Shown here: positions 18,206 to 27,313 of the stretch, piece after piece
How positions within the stretch are numbered: position 1 is the stretch's first letter
Layout of the letters: the number at the start of each line of letters is the position of its first letter
NCBI RefSeq assembly: GCF_018736045.1
Contig: NZ_CP076132.1
Span: forward strand, 3,705,501 to 3,769,500
Source: Flammeovirga yaeyamensis
Lineage (GTDB): Bacteria; Bacteroidota; Bacteroidia; Cytophagales; Flammeovirgaceae
Reading direction: 5' to 3'
DNA: 64,000 nt
Notes under the pieces: model-generated
What the model was told of the DNA's origin: nothing
What the model saw: only the letters and a program-made list of their open reading frames with translations
Database searches by the model: none
Position numbers and translations under genes: made by a program

Positions 18206-18862
18206 ATGAGAAACAAACATATATACAATTCTATTTTATTTATTTTCGCCTTTATCTTATCATCTAACTTTGCGATGGCGCAAAAAGATGAAAAAGCACA
18301 AAAAATTCTAGATGATATGAGTAATCATTATATGAGTTTATCTTCATTTAGTGCGGATATTCATCAAGAAATGATTTCTATTAATGATGGAAAAATGGGC
18401 GACCTTGATATTAAAGCAATTATTGCGGGAAATAAATATCAGATGCATTTAGAAGGTCAGGTGATTTACAGCGATGCAAAAACTGTATATCGTTATGATC
18501 AAGAAATGGAAGAAGTAACCATTGAAGAGGCAGATACTGAAGGTGAATTAGCAAGTTCACCAGCTGAAATCTATCAATTATATAAAAAGAACTTTAAGTA
18601 CCTATATACAGGTCAAGAAGGTGGATATGATATTGTAGACCTTTCTCCAGAAAAAGGTGCTGATATTAATTTCTTTAGAATAAGAATGTATATCAAACCT
18701 GGATCACACGAATTGGTAAAGTGGGAAATGTTCGAAAAAGGAAATCAAAACAAATACGTTTATACTGTAAGTAACTTTAAGAAGAATATTGCAGTAACAG
18801 ACAACGATTTCAAATTTGACACTTCAAAGCACCCAGATGTTGAAGTAGTTGATTTGAGATAA
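18206..18862 (+). CDS. lolA: Outer-membrane lipoprotein carrier protein LolA
   Basis: Periplasmic chaperone that moves lipoproteins from the LolCDE transporter to the outer membrane. From the ATG at 18206 the protein has 218 residues and starts with a signal peptide (MRNKHIYNSILFIFAFILSS...MAQ). I chose it over the upstream ATG at 18170 because it gives a normal signal length. The LolA fold is suggested by MSNHYMSLSSFSADIHQEM, then KYQMHLEGQVIYSDAKTVYRY and the C-terminal FRIRMYIKPGSHELVKWEM. ftsK-lolA adjacency is widespread in bacteria and supports the call. A hairpin terminator follows. Confidence 0.9.
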   Translation: MRNKHIYNSILFIFAFILSSNFAMAQKDEKAQKILDDMSNHYMSLSSFSADIHQEMISINDGKMGDLDIKAIIAGNKYQMHLEGQVIYSDAKTVYRYDQEMEEVTIEEADTEGELASSPAEIYQLYKKNFKYLYTGQEGGYDIVDLSPEKGADINFFRIRMYIKPGSHELVKWEMFEKGNQNKYVYTVSNFKKNIAVTDNDFKFDTSKHPDVEVVDLR

Positions 18863-18883
18863 TTAAGACAACACTCTAATGAG

Positions 18884-18917
18884 AAGCTGTTTCATTTTAA
18901 TGGAACAGCTTTTTTTA
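18884..18917 (+). terminator. Terminator after lolA
   Basis: 12-bp stem AAGCTGTTTCAT / ATGGAACAGCTT (one G-T pair) with a 4-nt loop and a tract of seven or more T, 22 bp after the lolA stop. Confidence 0.85.
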
Positions 18918-19094
18918 TATTCTAATCAATCCTCCCAATTGCATTATTTATAGAATTATCTATACACTTCAAATAACTATCAAAATAATTCATATAGATA
19001 TAATAAATCAGTGCTTTGTTAATTTAGTTTAAAAGGATTTTATATTAAGTTCACAATCAAATTAAACTAGTTTTTCAATCTTTTTATTTTTTTC

Positions 19095-20756
19095 ATGCAA
19101 TTCAATCGAAAACTACTACTTACGGCTTTACTTGGAGCTACACTATTTTCATGTACTAAAGAAGAAGTAGAAACTCCACTTTCGCTTTCTGAAGACGACC
19201 TACCTTCTTTATCAATAGCCGAAAAAGACTACCTTAGAGGTAATGACACCCTAGAGATCGACCTAGGAGAATACGCAAACGAACAGATTTCAATTGTTGA
19301 TATTCAAGTATCAGCAGATGGAAAAACCTTGAACATTGATCAAACGACAACGGATAATAATCTTCAAATTGTATTTGATTCAAAACAGCTTAATGAGGGT
19401 GAGAATAATGTAACTATTAAAGTTTCTTTAAATAGTGATTTAGAATTACCATCCACTTCTTTATCTCAAGATATTTTAGTCGAAGTGGATAATTACCTGC
19501 CGCTTATGTTTATTGAAGAGGGTTTCATCCAAGTTGAAGATGTTGAACTTTCTGGTGAAGATGAAAGTATCGATCTTGAATGGATTCAACGATTTTTTAA
19601 CAAAGAAGAAAGTTTTCTAGTACTTGATGAAAACTTTAACCAAGTAACTGAAATTTATAAAGCTGATGGCAAAGAGTTTAATAAAGTTTATGAAATCCCT
19701 GAAAATGCAGAAGGTCAAAACTTTATGATTTATCGAATTCAAAGTTCAGAGAAATATGAATACAGTAAATATCTTGGAGAAGTTCTAGCTGATCAATATG
19801 AAGATGAAAGAGTAGTTAATATAATTCCTTTCCATAGTCAAGGTGATGAATTCCGTTTAGAAGCTAATCACTTTCAATTCGATGAAAGAAATGAAAGAAA
19901 TGTAGTCCTAGCTATTAAAAATGCTGATTTTGGTGAACTTAATGTAATATTAAATCGTCAACATGTTATTTCATACGATGATGATTACACCTATTACTCA
20001 CTTGAAATAAAAGATGCTTACCATTATTTTGAAAATAATTTTGCTTTCACTAATAATACTGTTTTGATTAAAGATAATTCTGATAACCAAGGAATTAAAG
20101 TAGATCTTGATCAATTAAACGAAGGAGACACGATAGTAGTAAGTAAAGATTTATTAAGTGAGCCTATTGCTAAAGAATTGAATGATGATGTTGTGGGACT
20201 ATATCAATGCTTTGAATATAATGACCTTTTGCTTCGTGATAATATTTTTTGTGAGAAGAATGGTAATGCTTTTATAGTTTATAAATTCTTAAATCATGAA
20301 GATTCTGAAATCTCTTATTTTGGAGAAACAAAAGTAAGTCCTGAAGTAAATAATAATTCTTCATTCTTTTCTCTTGTAAATTCTTTAGATCAAAGCTTCA
20401 CAAAACCTCTTGATTTTTCTTTACAAGACTATGAAATCACAGATGATTATATTGCATTAAACCCTTTCAATTATGATACTCCTTTGAACATTTATAATTC
20501 AGTTCATTTAGTAATTCAAGATGAAACTATCGGTAATACTATATATAAAAATTATATAAGATGTAGTGGTCGTGATAATGTTAGAGTGGTCGTACCTTTA
20601 AAATTTGACTTTGAGGGTTTTGAGGAAATTAATTCAGGGAAATTTAAAGATTTCTTTTCTAATAATATTGAAAAAGTAGGATTCGTTACTTCTACTAACT
20701 TTTTAACATCATTAGAAATAAATTCATTCTCTATCTATTCTCAAAAGGATTTATAG
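19095..20756 (+). CDS. Lipoprotein, paralogue of the 1046-2755 gene, function unknown
   Basis: 553 residues. Signal peptide MQFNRKLLLTALLGATLFSC, with Cys20 as the probable lipidated residue, followed by TKEE, an acidic start typical of surface-exposed lipoproteins in this phylum. The N-terminal third matches the minus-strand lipoprotein at 1046-2755 in order and spacing: SEDDLPSLSI, then VFDSKQLNEGENN, then EVDNYLPLMFIEEGF. The rest is acidic, beta-rich and Asn/Asp-heavy, with no enzyme motif. It is a single gene between the lolA terminator and a terminator shared with the aldo/keto reductase. Confidence 0.8.
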   Translation: MQFNRKLLLTALLGATLFSCTKEEVETPLSLSEDDLPSLSIAEKDYLRGNDTLEIDLGEYANEQISIVDIQVSADGKTLNIDQTTTDNNLQIVFDSKQLNEGENNVTIKVSLNSDLELPSTSLSQDILVEVDNYLPLMFIEEGFIQVEDVELSGEDESIDLEWIQRFFNKEESFLVLDENFNQVTEIYKADGKEFNKVYEIPENAEGQNFMIYRIQSSEKYEYSKYLGEVLADQYEDERVVNIIPFHSQGDEFRLEANHFQFDERNERNVVLAIKNADFGELNVILNRQHVISYDDDYTYYSLEIKDAYHYFENNFAFTNNTVLIKDNSDNQGIKVDLDQLNEGDTIVVSKDLLSEPIAKELNDDVVGLYQCFEYNDLLLRDNIFCEKNGNAFIVYKFLNHEDSEISYFGETKVSPEVNNNSSFFSLVNSLDQSFTKPLDFSLQDYEITDDYIALNPFNYDTPLNIYNSVHLVIQDETIGNTIYKNYIRCSGRDNVRVVVPLKFDFEGFEEINSGKFKDFFSNNIEKVGFVTSTNFLTSLEINSFSIYSQKDL

Positions 20757-20772
20757 AAAGTAACTTATAATC

Positions 20773-20819
20773 AAAAAGGCAATCTCTTTTTATATTATTT
20801 AAAAGAGATTGCCTTTTTT
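20773..20819. terminator. Bidirectional terminator, lipoprotein gene / aldo-keto reductase
   Basis: 18-bp perfect stem containing AAGGCAATCTCTTTT (20773-20790 with 20801-20818) and a 10-nt loop, with A and T tracts on either side, between convergent genes. Confidence 0.92.
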
Positions 20820-20831
20820 CATTTTTCTAAA

Positions 20832-21785
20832 TTACTTCCACAAATAATCCAAAGTATAAGGACTTCCTCCATCGGTAAAGATAGTTCCATCTACAAAACG
20901 ATATTTCTCGTTAAGTAAAGATATTTCTCTCAAATCCCATGGAGTTAATTGTATATTCAGAGCATCTAAGTTTTGTTGTAACCTATGTTCATGTACAGAT
21001 TTTGGTATAGCTACCGTCTCTCTTCTATTCGCCCAAGCCAACATGATTTGAGCTGTTGAAGCATCGTGTTTTTCGGCAATTTCTTTCAGTACCTCGTTTT
21101 CTAATAATATTGGAGGGTGTACACCATCTTTTTCCTGTAAACTATCTTTGGAACCTAAAGGTGAATAGGCAGTCAATATTATTCCATGAGCATCCGCATA
21201 CTCCATCATCGTTCTTTGTTGATTTAATGGATGCATTTCGATCTGATTCACTACCGGTTTGATTCTGCAGTTTGATAATATCAATTCCAAGTTGGTAACT
21301 CCAAAATTAGAGACACCAATAGAAACAGTTTTACAAGCATCTACTAATGCCTCCATTGCTTCCCATGTTTCTAAAATAGGTGCCTGTTCAGAAGTAAGAA
21401 ACTCTTCTTCTTTCTGAGTAAACTTCACTCCATTCTTGTAAGCAATAGGCCAATGAATTAAATAAAGGTCTAGATAATCTAACTTAAGGTCAGATAATGT
21501 TTGAGCCAAAGCCTTTGGAACATCATCCTTTAGATGTGAATCATTCCAAAGTTTACCTGTAATAAATAAGTCTTCTCTTTTTACCAACCCCTCATCAATA
21601 CACTCTTTAATTGCATTACCTACTTCAGGTTCATTTTCGTAGATCGCCGCACAATCTATGTGACGGTATCCTAGTTTTATTGCTTTTTTTACAGCATCGT
21701 ATACTTCTCCTGGTTTTGATTTCCATGTACCCAAACCGATGCTGGGAATAGTTTTGCCATTGTTTAATTTAAATGATTTGCTCAT
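20832..21785 (-). CDS. Aldo/keto reductase
   Basis: NADPH-dependent carbonyl reductase, 317 residues, normal for the superfamily. The catalytic tetrad is complete: Asp44 and Tyr49 in HIDCAAIYENEPEVG, Lys78 in FITGKLWND, His111 in LYLIHWPIAY. The cofactor end has IPKSVHEHRLQQNLDAL. The C-terminal extension (GSPYTLDYLWK) resembles the AKR1/aldose-reductase-like branch seen in this phylum. The physiological substrate cannot be read from sequence. It is monocistronic. Confidence 0.93.
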   Translation of the reverse strand: MSKSFKLNNGKTIPSIGLGTWKSKPGEVYDAVKKAIKLGYRHIDCAAIYENEPEVGNAIKECIDEGLVKREDLFITGKLWNDSHLKDDVPKALAQTLSDLKLDYLDLYLIHWPIAYKNGVKFTQKEEEFLTSEQAPILETWEAMEALVDACKTVSIGVSNFGVTNLELILSNCRIKPVVNQIEMHPLNQQRTMMEYADAHGIILTAYSPLGSKDSLQEKDGVHPPILLENEVLKEIAEKHDASTAQIMLAWANRRETVAIPKSVHEHRLQQNLDALNIQLTPWDLREISLLNEKYRFVDGTIFTDGGSPYTLDYLWK

Positions 21786-22088
21786 GTTAAATAGTTATTT
21801 GGTTGGTATTTGGTAACTGTTGGTTACTTATTAGAGGTATGTTTATATATACTTTATGTGTAGGATAGATAAGTTTATTACTCCCTAGTAACCTATCATT
21901 ATTTTACTGTACTGAATATACAATTAATAAAAGGTTATTAAAAGGTAATTCTTTAAAATGTGATGCAACCTTTTTAGTTTTTTACGAGTCTTTCAATTAA
22001 ACTTTCAGTCTATTGAAAATCATTTTTAATTACACAGTTAAATTTGTATTTTTAATATTCTTAATATAACTCTCTTATACTACATATC
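21786..22088. other. Divergent region, aldo/keto reductase and ABC operon
   Basis: 303 bp, very AT-rich, no coding frame. Near the reductase start is an inverted repeat GTAAC (21823-21827) / GTTAC (21833-21837), with a related GTAACC further out; this may be an operator. The ABC-operon promoter candidate is listed separately. Confidence 0.5.
22012..22046 (+). promoter_or_regulatory. Probable promoter of the ABC-ATPase/M1 operon
   Basis: ATTG (22012-22015), 23-bp spacer, TAAATTTG (22039-22046). It matches the Bacteroidota -33/-7 pattern and lies 42 bp before the ATG at 22089. Confidence 0.5.
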
Positions 22089-22979
22089 ATGGCTAAACTA
22101 ATTATTCAGGATCTCAATAAAATCTATAGTAACGGAGTTCATGCATTAAATAATATCAATTTGACTATTGATAATGGCATGTTCGGATTATTAGGTCCCA
22201 ACGGTGCTGGCAAGTCCTCTTTGATGCGTACTTTAGCAACCCTTCAAACTCCTGACAGTGGTTCCATTACATTAAATGGATTAGATATTCTGAAAAATCA
22301 AGATCAACTACGACAAATTCTAGGTTATCTCCCTCAAGAGTTTGGCGTTTACCCAAGAATTACGGCTGAAGAATTACTCGATCATTTGGCAATTCTAAAA
22401 GGAATCACCCAAAAGAAAGAAAGAAAAGATTTGGTCGACTTCCTTCTGAATAAGGTGAACCTTTATGAACACAAAAATAAAGCTGTAAAAGGATTTTCTG
22501 GCGGTATGAAACAAAGAGTGGGTATTGCCCAAGCTTTAATTGGAGACCCAAAAATAATTATTGTTGATGAACCTACTGCAGGCTTAGACCCTGGAGAAAG
22601 AAATCGTTTTCATAATTTATTAGCTGATGTTGGTGATAGTGCTGTGGTCATCCTATCTACCCATATTGTCGACGATGTTCGAGAATTATGTACTGACATG
22701 GCCATCATGAGTCATGGTGAAATTGTATATAACGGTTCTCCAGAAAATGTAATCAGTGAATTAGAGGGATTGGTTTGGCAAAAAACAATTGCTCGAAATG
22801 AATTAGAAGAATATAACAGTAACTATAAAATCATTTCTAATAAAATGGTGGGTGGTAAAACTGTTATTCACATACTAAGCAATTTAGATCCTTCTAACGG
22901 TTTTGTTCAAGTAGAACCCGACTTGGAAGACGTATTCTTTACCAAAACATCATTAACTCCTCAGACTCAAGAACTATAA
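22089..22979 (+). CDS. ABC transporter ATP-binding protein
   Basis: 296-residue ABC-2-type ATPase that would power the fused permease encoded 3 bp downstream. Walker A LLGPNGAGKSSLMRTL, Q-loop LPQEFGVYPRITAEE, signature FSGGMKQRVGIAQALIG, Walker B IIIVDEPTAGLDPGE and the H-loop STHIVDDVRELC are all intact. The last 80 residues form a regulatory extension, ending LEDVFF, as in many ABC-2 ATPases. By analogy with two-gene units of this type in Bacteroidota the pair may export or extract a substrate in concert with a peptidase; the substrate is unknown. Confidence 0.94.
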   Translation: MAKLIIQDLNKIYSNGVHALNNINLTIDNGMFGLLGPNGAGKSSLMRTLATLQTPDSGSITLNGLDILKNQDQLRQILGYLPQEFGVYPRITAEELLDHLAILKGITQKKERKDLVDFLLNKVNLYEHKNKAVKGFSGGMKQRVGIAQALIGDPKIIIVDEPTAGLDPGERNRFHNLLADVGDSAVVILSTHIVDDVRELCTDMAIMSHGEIVYNGSPENVISELEGLVWQKTIARNELEEYNSNYKIISNKMVGGKTVIHILSNLDPSNGFVQVEPDLEDVFFTKTSLTPQTQEL

Positions 22980-22982
22980 TTT

Positions 22983-25900
22983 ATGTTTGCAGAATTTTTT
23001 AAAAAAGAGGTTGTTAGTGCTTTCAAACAACCTATGATCTATATATTCTTATTTGTTGTGACCTTGCTTTGTTTCGGAGCAACTGCATCAGATAAAGTAA
23101 TGATTGGAGGTGCTATAGGAAATATACATTCTAACTCCCCAACAGTAGTTATTAATTTCACTTTAATCTTAAGTATTTTCGGTATTCTGTTTGCCACTGC
23201 ATTTTTTAATAATGCAGCTTTAAGAGACTTTAATAGCGGGTTTAACGAAATAATGTTTTCTGCTCCAATTAATAAAAGAGATTATTTCTTTGGACGTTTT
23301 TTAGGAGCTTTACTTCTCTCTACAGTACCTCTACTAGGTGTTGCCTTAGGTATTTTATTAGGCAGTATTATTGGACCAATTTTCGATTGGACCGATCCCG
23401 AAAAATTTGGACCTACACCTTGGTTAGCCTTCCTTTGGTCATATTTTGTGATCATTCTTCCAAATATGCTCATTTCTGGAGCCATCATTTTTGGATTATC
23501 TACTCAATTTAGATCAACAACTATTTCATTTGTTGGTGCCGTTATCATTTTTGTGGGGTACATTATTGGAACAACTTACAGCTCTGATTTAGAGAATGAA
23601 CAATTGGCTGCATTGATCGATATTTTTGGTTTATCAGCCATCAACTTAGAAACGAAGTACTATACACCAGTTGAAAAGAATACATTAATTCCTGCTATAA
23701 CATCAATTATAAGTTTGAACCGTATTATTTGGGTGGGTATCAGTTTCTCTATCATAGGACTGTTCTATAAACTTTTCTCTTTTGAAGTTAGAAAGAAAAT
23801 TAAAAAAGAAAAGGTCGCTGTTGTTGAAAAGAAAATTGATTTCATCAAACCAAAACTTAATCATCAATTTACAAGTAAGACAGATTGGGTGCAATTCATT
23901 AGTTTTCTGAAAATCAATTTCAAGAATATCATGAAGAGCAACACTTTCAAAATCCTTTTAATTTGTAGCTTGATAATGATTCTTGCTGATTTATTAGAAG
24001 GATATGAATATTATGGTCTTCAATCCTATCCTGTAACTTATAAAATACTTGATTCTATAGGTAATAACTCTGGATTATTTATTACAATTATTATCATTTT
24101 CTATAGTGGAGAACTGATATGGCAAAGTAGAGAAACGAATATCAACGAAGTTATTGACTCTACCCCTCACTCTAGTTTTTTATCGTTATTGGCCAATATT
24201 ATCGCTATCGTAGGCAGTATCTGTATACTATATTTCATCAATTGTTTCATAGGAATTCTATATCAATTAGGTAATGGATTTACCAACATCAAATTAGATG
24301 TTTATTTTATTGATTTTATTCTATTGAAGCTTCCAGAAATGATCACACTTACATTAGTGTGTACATTTATTCATGTGCTTATCAACCATAAATATATTGG
24401 TTATGGTGCCTCGGTACTCCTTTTGATAGGATCTAACATCATTTTCTCTATAATGGATATTCAATCCAATATGTTGAAAATTGCTTCTGCACCTTACATT
24501 ATGTATTCAGATATGAACGGGTTTGGCCCCAATGTAGACGCAGTAATATGGTTTAATATGTATTGGGTATTTTTCGGAATACTTCTACTTTTATTGGGCA
24601 GTTTGATGTGGACAAGAGGCACCTCGAATTCATTTAAATATCGTCTTAAAAATATATCGAATAATCTAGATACTAGTTATATCGGAGCACTCGGTTTAGT
24701 TGGTTTAATATGGATCGGTTTGGCAGGTAACATTTACTACAACACCAAAGTATTGAACTCGTACAAATCCTCTGATGAGAATTACGAACAACAAGCAGAG
24801 TATGAGAAAAAGTATAAAAAATACGAAGGTGTTGCACAACCGGTGCTTACTGATATACATCATAATATCAGTATTTACCCTAAAGAAGGGAATGTATATA
24901 CAGTCAACAATCTTACTTTAAAAAATAAGTCGAAAGAAGCAATTGATTCTCTATTCTTTGTCGTCGATGAAAAATGGAAGGTTGAATTTTTAATTAGCAA
25001 TGCTGAAGAATCGTTTTTTGATGAAGAAATTGGGTTCAAGAAATTTGCATTGAAGAAACCACTAATGCCTGGTGATACATTAAAAATGACCATTAAATCT
25101 AATTTCATACAAGAAGGTTTTCAAAATGGATCTGCTAGTACAAAAGTAGTAGAGAATGGAACTTTTATTAATAATTTCGATATTCTCCCCGTTTTTGGTT
25201 ACTCCAATTATTTTGAAATATCAGATAAATATAAAAGAAGAGAATACAACCTTCCACCTAGGGATAGAACACCAAAGCTTACAGAAGATAATAACCACGA
25301 TTTGTGTTTTAAAAATTACTTATCGCGAGGAAATGCTGATTGGGTTAATATCACAACAACCATTTCCACTTCTGAAGATCAAATTGCCATCGCTCCAGGT
25401 TCTTTAACTAGAAAATGGAAACAGAATGGACGTAATTATTATAATTATGAGGTGGACCACATTTCACAAGCTTTTGCTTCTTTTGTCTCAGCTAGATTTG
25501 AGATTGCGAAGAAAGAGTGGAATGGAATCGACCTAGAGGTGTATTATATAAAGGAACACGAAGTAAATGTACCTAAGATGTTAAGTGCAATGGAGCGCTC
25601 CTTAAAGTATTATACAGAGAATTTTGGCCCATATTATCATAATCAAGCTAGAATTATTGAATTCCCAAGGTATGCCACTTTTGCACAAGCATTCCCTGGA
25701 ACAATGCCTTATTCAGAAGCCTTTGGATTTATCACCAATTTAGAAGATGAAGAAGAAAACAATATCATAGATGCTGTTATTGCTCACGAAATGGCACATC
25801 AATGGTGGGCTCATCAAGAAATCAGTGCTGATATGCAAGGCTCTACTATGTTGACTGAATCTTTTGCAGAATATTCAGCTTTAATGGTGATGAAACAAAA

Positions 25901-26558
25901 TAACGATGACGTCAAGATGAAAAATTTCTTGAAGTACAATATGAACCGTTATTTAAGAGGACGTTCAGTAGAACAAGAAAAGGAAATGCCATTGTACAAA
26001 GTGGAAAATCAAGGATACATTCACTACGGTAAAGGCTCATTGATAATGTATGCATTGCAAGATTATATTGGAGAGGATAGTGTGAATGCAACCTTAAAGG
26101 AATTTCTTACAGAATTTAGATATAAGGAACCTCCATATCCAACTTCTTTAGATTACTTAAACCTTCTAGAAAACAAAGTACCGGATTCTTTGAATTATCT
26201 AGTAAATGATTGGTTCAAGGAAATCACTTTATACGATTACCGCTTAACCAATGCCGAAATGTTTGAGGAAGATTCCATTTTCACATATGTGATAGATATT
26301 GAAGCCAAAAAATTTCATTCTGATTCTCTTGGAAATGAAAAAGAGGCTACATTAGATGATTGGGTAGATGTCGGTTTATATGCTGATGCAGAGGAGAAAG
26401 ATCTTATTTATGTTGAACGCATAAAATTAGATAAGAATCAAACGCAAATTCAGATAAAATCAGATAAAAAAGCCGTTAAAGCCAGTGTTGATCCTAAACG
26501 TATTCTTATCGAAAGAATATATGATGACAACACAGCAAAAATCAATAGTAAAAGCTAA
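22983..26558 (+). CDS. ABC-2 permease fused to M1-type aminopeptidase
   Basis: 1191 residues. The N-terminal half (about 1-590) has around twelve membrane segments in two ABC-2-like blocks, including AAFFNNAALRDFNSGFNEI-type and YSGELIWQSRETNINEVID segments. The C-terminal half (about 620-1170) is a gluzincin peptidase domain with zinc motif HEMAHQWW (His935, Glu936, His939) and a third-ligand candidate Glu959 in TESFAEYSAL. Spacing from the second His to that Glu is 19, one more than classical M1. PGTMPYSEAF stands where other M1 enzymes have the substrate GAMEN loop. The peptidase probably faces the periplasm. I recall comparable fusions in Bacteroidota, so the fusion is real, not an assembly error. 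Confidence 0.92.
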   Translation: MFAEFFKKEVVSAFKQPMIYIFLFVVTLLCFGATASDKVMIGGAIGNIHSNSPTVVINFTLILSIFGILFATAFFNNAALRDFNSGFNEIMFSAPINKRDYFFGRFLGALLLSTVPLLGVALGILLGSIIGPIFDWTDPEKFGPTPWLAFLWSYFVIILPNMLISGAIIFGLSTQFRSTTISFVGAVIIFVGYIIGTTYSSDLENEQLAALIDIFGLSAINLETKYYTPVEKNTLIPAITSIISLNRIIWVGISFSIIGLFYKLFSFEVRKKIKKEKVAVVEKKIDFIKPKLNHQFTSKTDWVQFISFLKINFKNIMKSNTFKILLICSLIMILADLLEGYEYYGLQSYPVTYKILDSIGNNSGLFITIIIIFYSGELIWQSRETNINEVIDSTPHSSFLSLLANIIAIVGSICILYFINCFIGILYQLGNGFTNIKLDVYFIDFILLKLPEMITLTLVCTFIHVLINHKYIGYGASVLLLIGSNIIFSIMDIQSNMLKIASAPYIMYSDMNGFGPNVDAVIWFNMYWVFFGILLLLLGSLMWTRGTSNSFKYRLKNISNNLDTSYIGALGLVGLIWIGLAGNIYYNTKVLNSYKSSDENYEQQAEYEKKYKKYEGVAQPVLTDIHHNISIYPKEGNVYTVNNLTLKNKSKEAIDSLFFVVDEKWKVEFLISNAEESFFDEEIGFKKFALKKPLMPGDTLKMTIKSNFIQEGFQNGSASTKVVENGTFINNFDILPVFGYSNYFEISDKYKRREYNLPPRDRTPKLTEDNNHDLCFKNYLSRGNADWVNITTTISTSEDQIAIAPGSLTRKWKQNGRNYYNYEVDHISQAFASFVSARFEIAKKEWNGIDLEVYYIKEHEVNVPKMLSAMERSLKYYTENFGPYYHNQARIIEFPRYATFAQAFPGTMPYSEAFGFITNLEDEEENNIIDAVIAHEMAHQWWAHQEISADMQGSTMLTESFAEYSALMVMKQNNDDVKMKNFLKYNMNRYLRGRSVEQEKEMPLYKVENQGYIHYGKGSLIMYALQDYIGEDSVNATLKEFLTEFRYKEPPYPTSLDYLNLLENKVPDSLNYLVNDWFKEITLYDYRLTNAEMFEEDSIFTYVIDIEAKKFHSDSLGNEKEATLDDWVDVGLYADAEEKDLIYVERIKLDKNQTQIQIKSDKKAVKASVDPKRILIERIYDDNTAKINSKS

Positions 26559-26665
26559 TTGATGGTATTTAATAAAGTTCTTTTTGAGCTAAAAAGAGAT
26601 TGAAATGTGGAAATAGAGTTAAGAGTAATTGATTTTGTAAATTATAAGATTCATATACTTATTTT

Positions 26666-27241
26666 ATGCAAAGTTATTTTATTTCATTACTCACAATTGT
26701 ACTATTTTCTACTTCAATCTCCTTAGCTCAAAAAAGAGAATTGCATGGTAGAGAAGAAGCCCATGGGGAATTAAAACATCACCGCTTATCTGTTATTTGG
26801 GGGCATGCATATGTCCCAAAAGCATTTTCCAACCCAGATAAACCTCAAACACTAATTATACCTACTATAGGGTTAGACTATGAATATTTTTTCTCACACA
26901 AATTTGCTATCGGTCTTTCAAATGAATTGGAACTATCCAATTATGTTGTGGAAACTAGGCATCATACTGAAGAAGTAGAAAGAGAGTATGCCTATGTAGG
27001 AGCCATATTAGCTATGTATGAAGTGTCTCACCTTTTGATAATTGGTATTGGTCCCGGTATTGAAATAGAAAAAAATCATAATTTCTTTGTTGGTAAAATT
27101 ACTGTAGAAAGAGAATTTCCAATTATGGGTGAAGGCGGTTGGGATGTTACCCCAGTATTATCATACGAATTAAAATCTAGCCATGGACATGGTATTTACG
27201 ACGCTTTTACATTTGGTATTGGTATCGGAAAACGTTTTTAA
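26666..27241 (+). CDS. Small outer-membrane beta-barrel-like protein
   Basis: 191 residues with a signal peptide (MQSYFISLLTIVLFSTSISLAQ). The mature N-terminus is His-rich (HGREEAHGELKHH). Alternating hydrophobic strands such as PTIGLDYEYFFSHKFAIGL and LLIIGIGPGIEIE are typical of an eight-stranded barrel, ending in GIGIGKRF with the C-terminal Phe favoured by BAM substrates. No specific family is recognised. The His clusters could bind metal, which is inference only. It lies 108 bp after the ABC/M1 gene with no terminator between, so it may be co-transcribed. Confidence 0.75.
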   Translation: MQSYFISLLTIVLFSTSISLAQKRELHGREEAHGELKHHRLSVIWGHAYVPKAFSNPDKPQTLIIPTIGLDYEYFFSHKFAIGLSNELELSNYVVETRHHTEEVEREYAYVGAILAMYEVSHLLIIGIGPGIEIEKNHNFFVGKITVEREFPIMGEGGWDVTPVLSYELKSSHGHGIYDAFTFGIGIGKRF

Positions 27242-27243
27242 TA

Positions 27244-27290
27244 AAAAGCCTCATGCATTAAGAGTATAAATCTTAAAACATGAGGCTTTT
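27244..27290. terminator. Bidirectional terminator, barrel gene / porin gene
   Basis: 12-bp outer stem AAAAGCCTCATG / CATGAGGCTTTT with an inner TTAAGA / TCTTAA stem, between convergent genes. Confidence 0.85.
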
Positions 27291-27313
27291 ATATATTTAC
27301 CAGAGGTATTTCC

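Noticed and set aside
22983-26558. Assembly fusion of two genes
   Set aside because: The peptidase domain and membrane half are one uninterrupted frame with linker KKYKKYEGVAQ, and the family is recalled to have this architecture.
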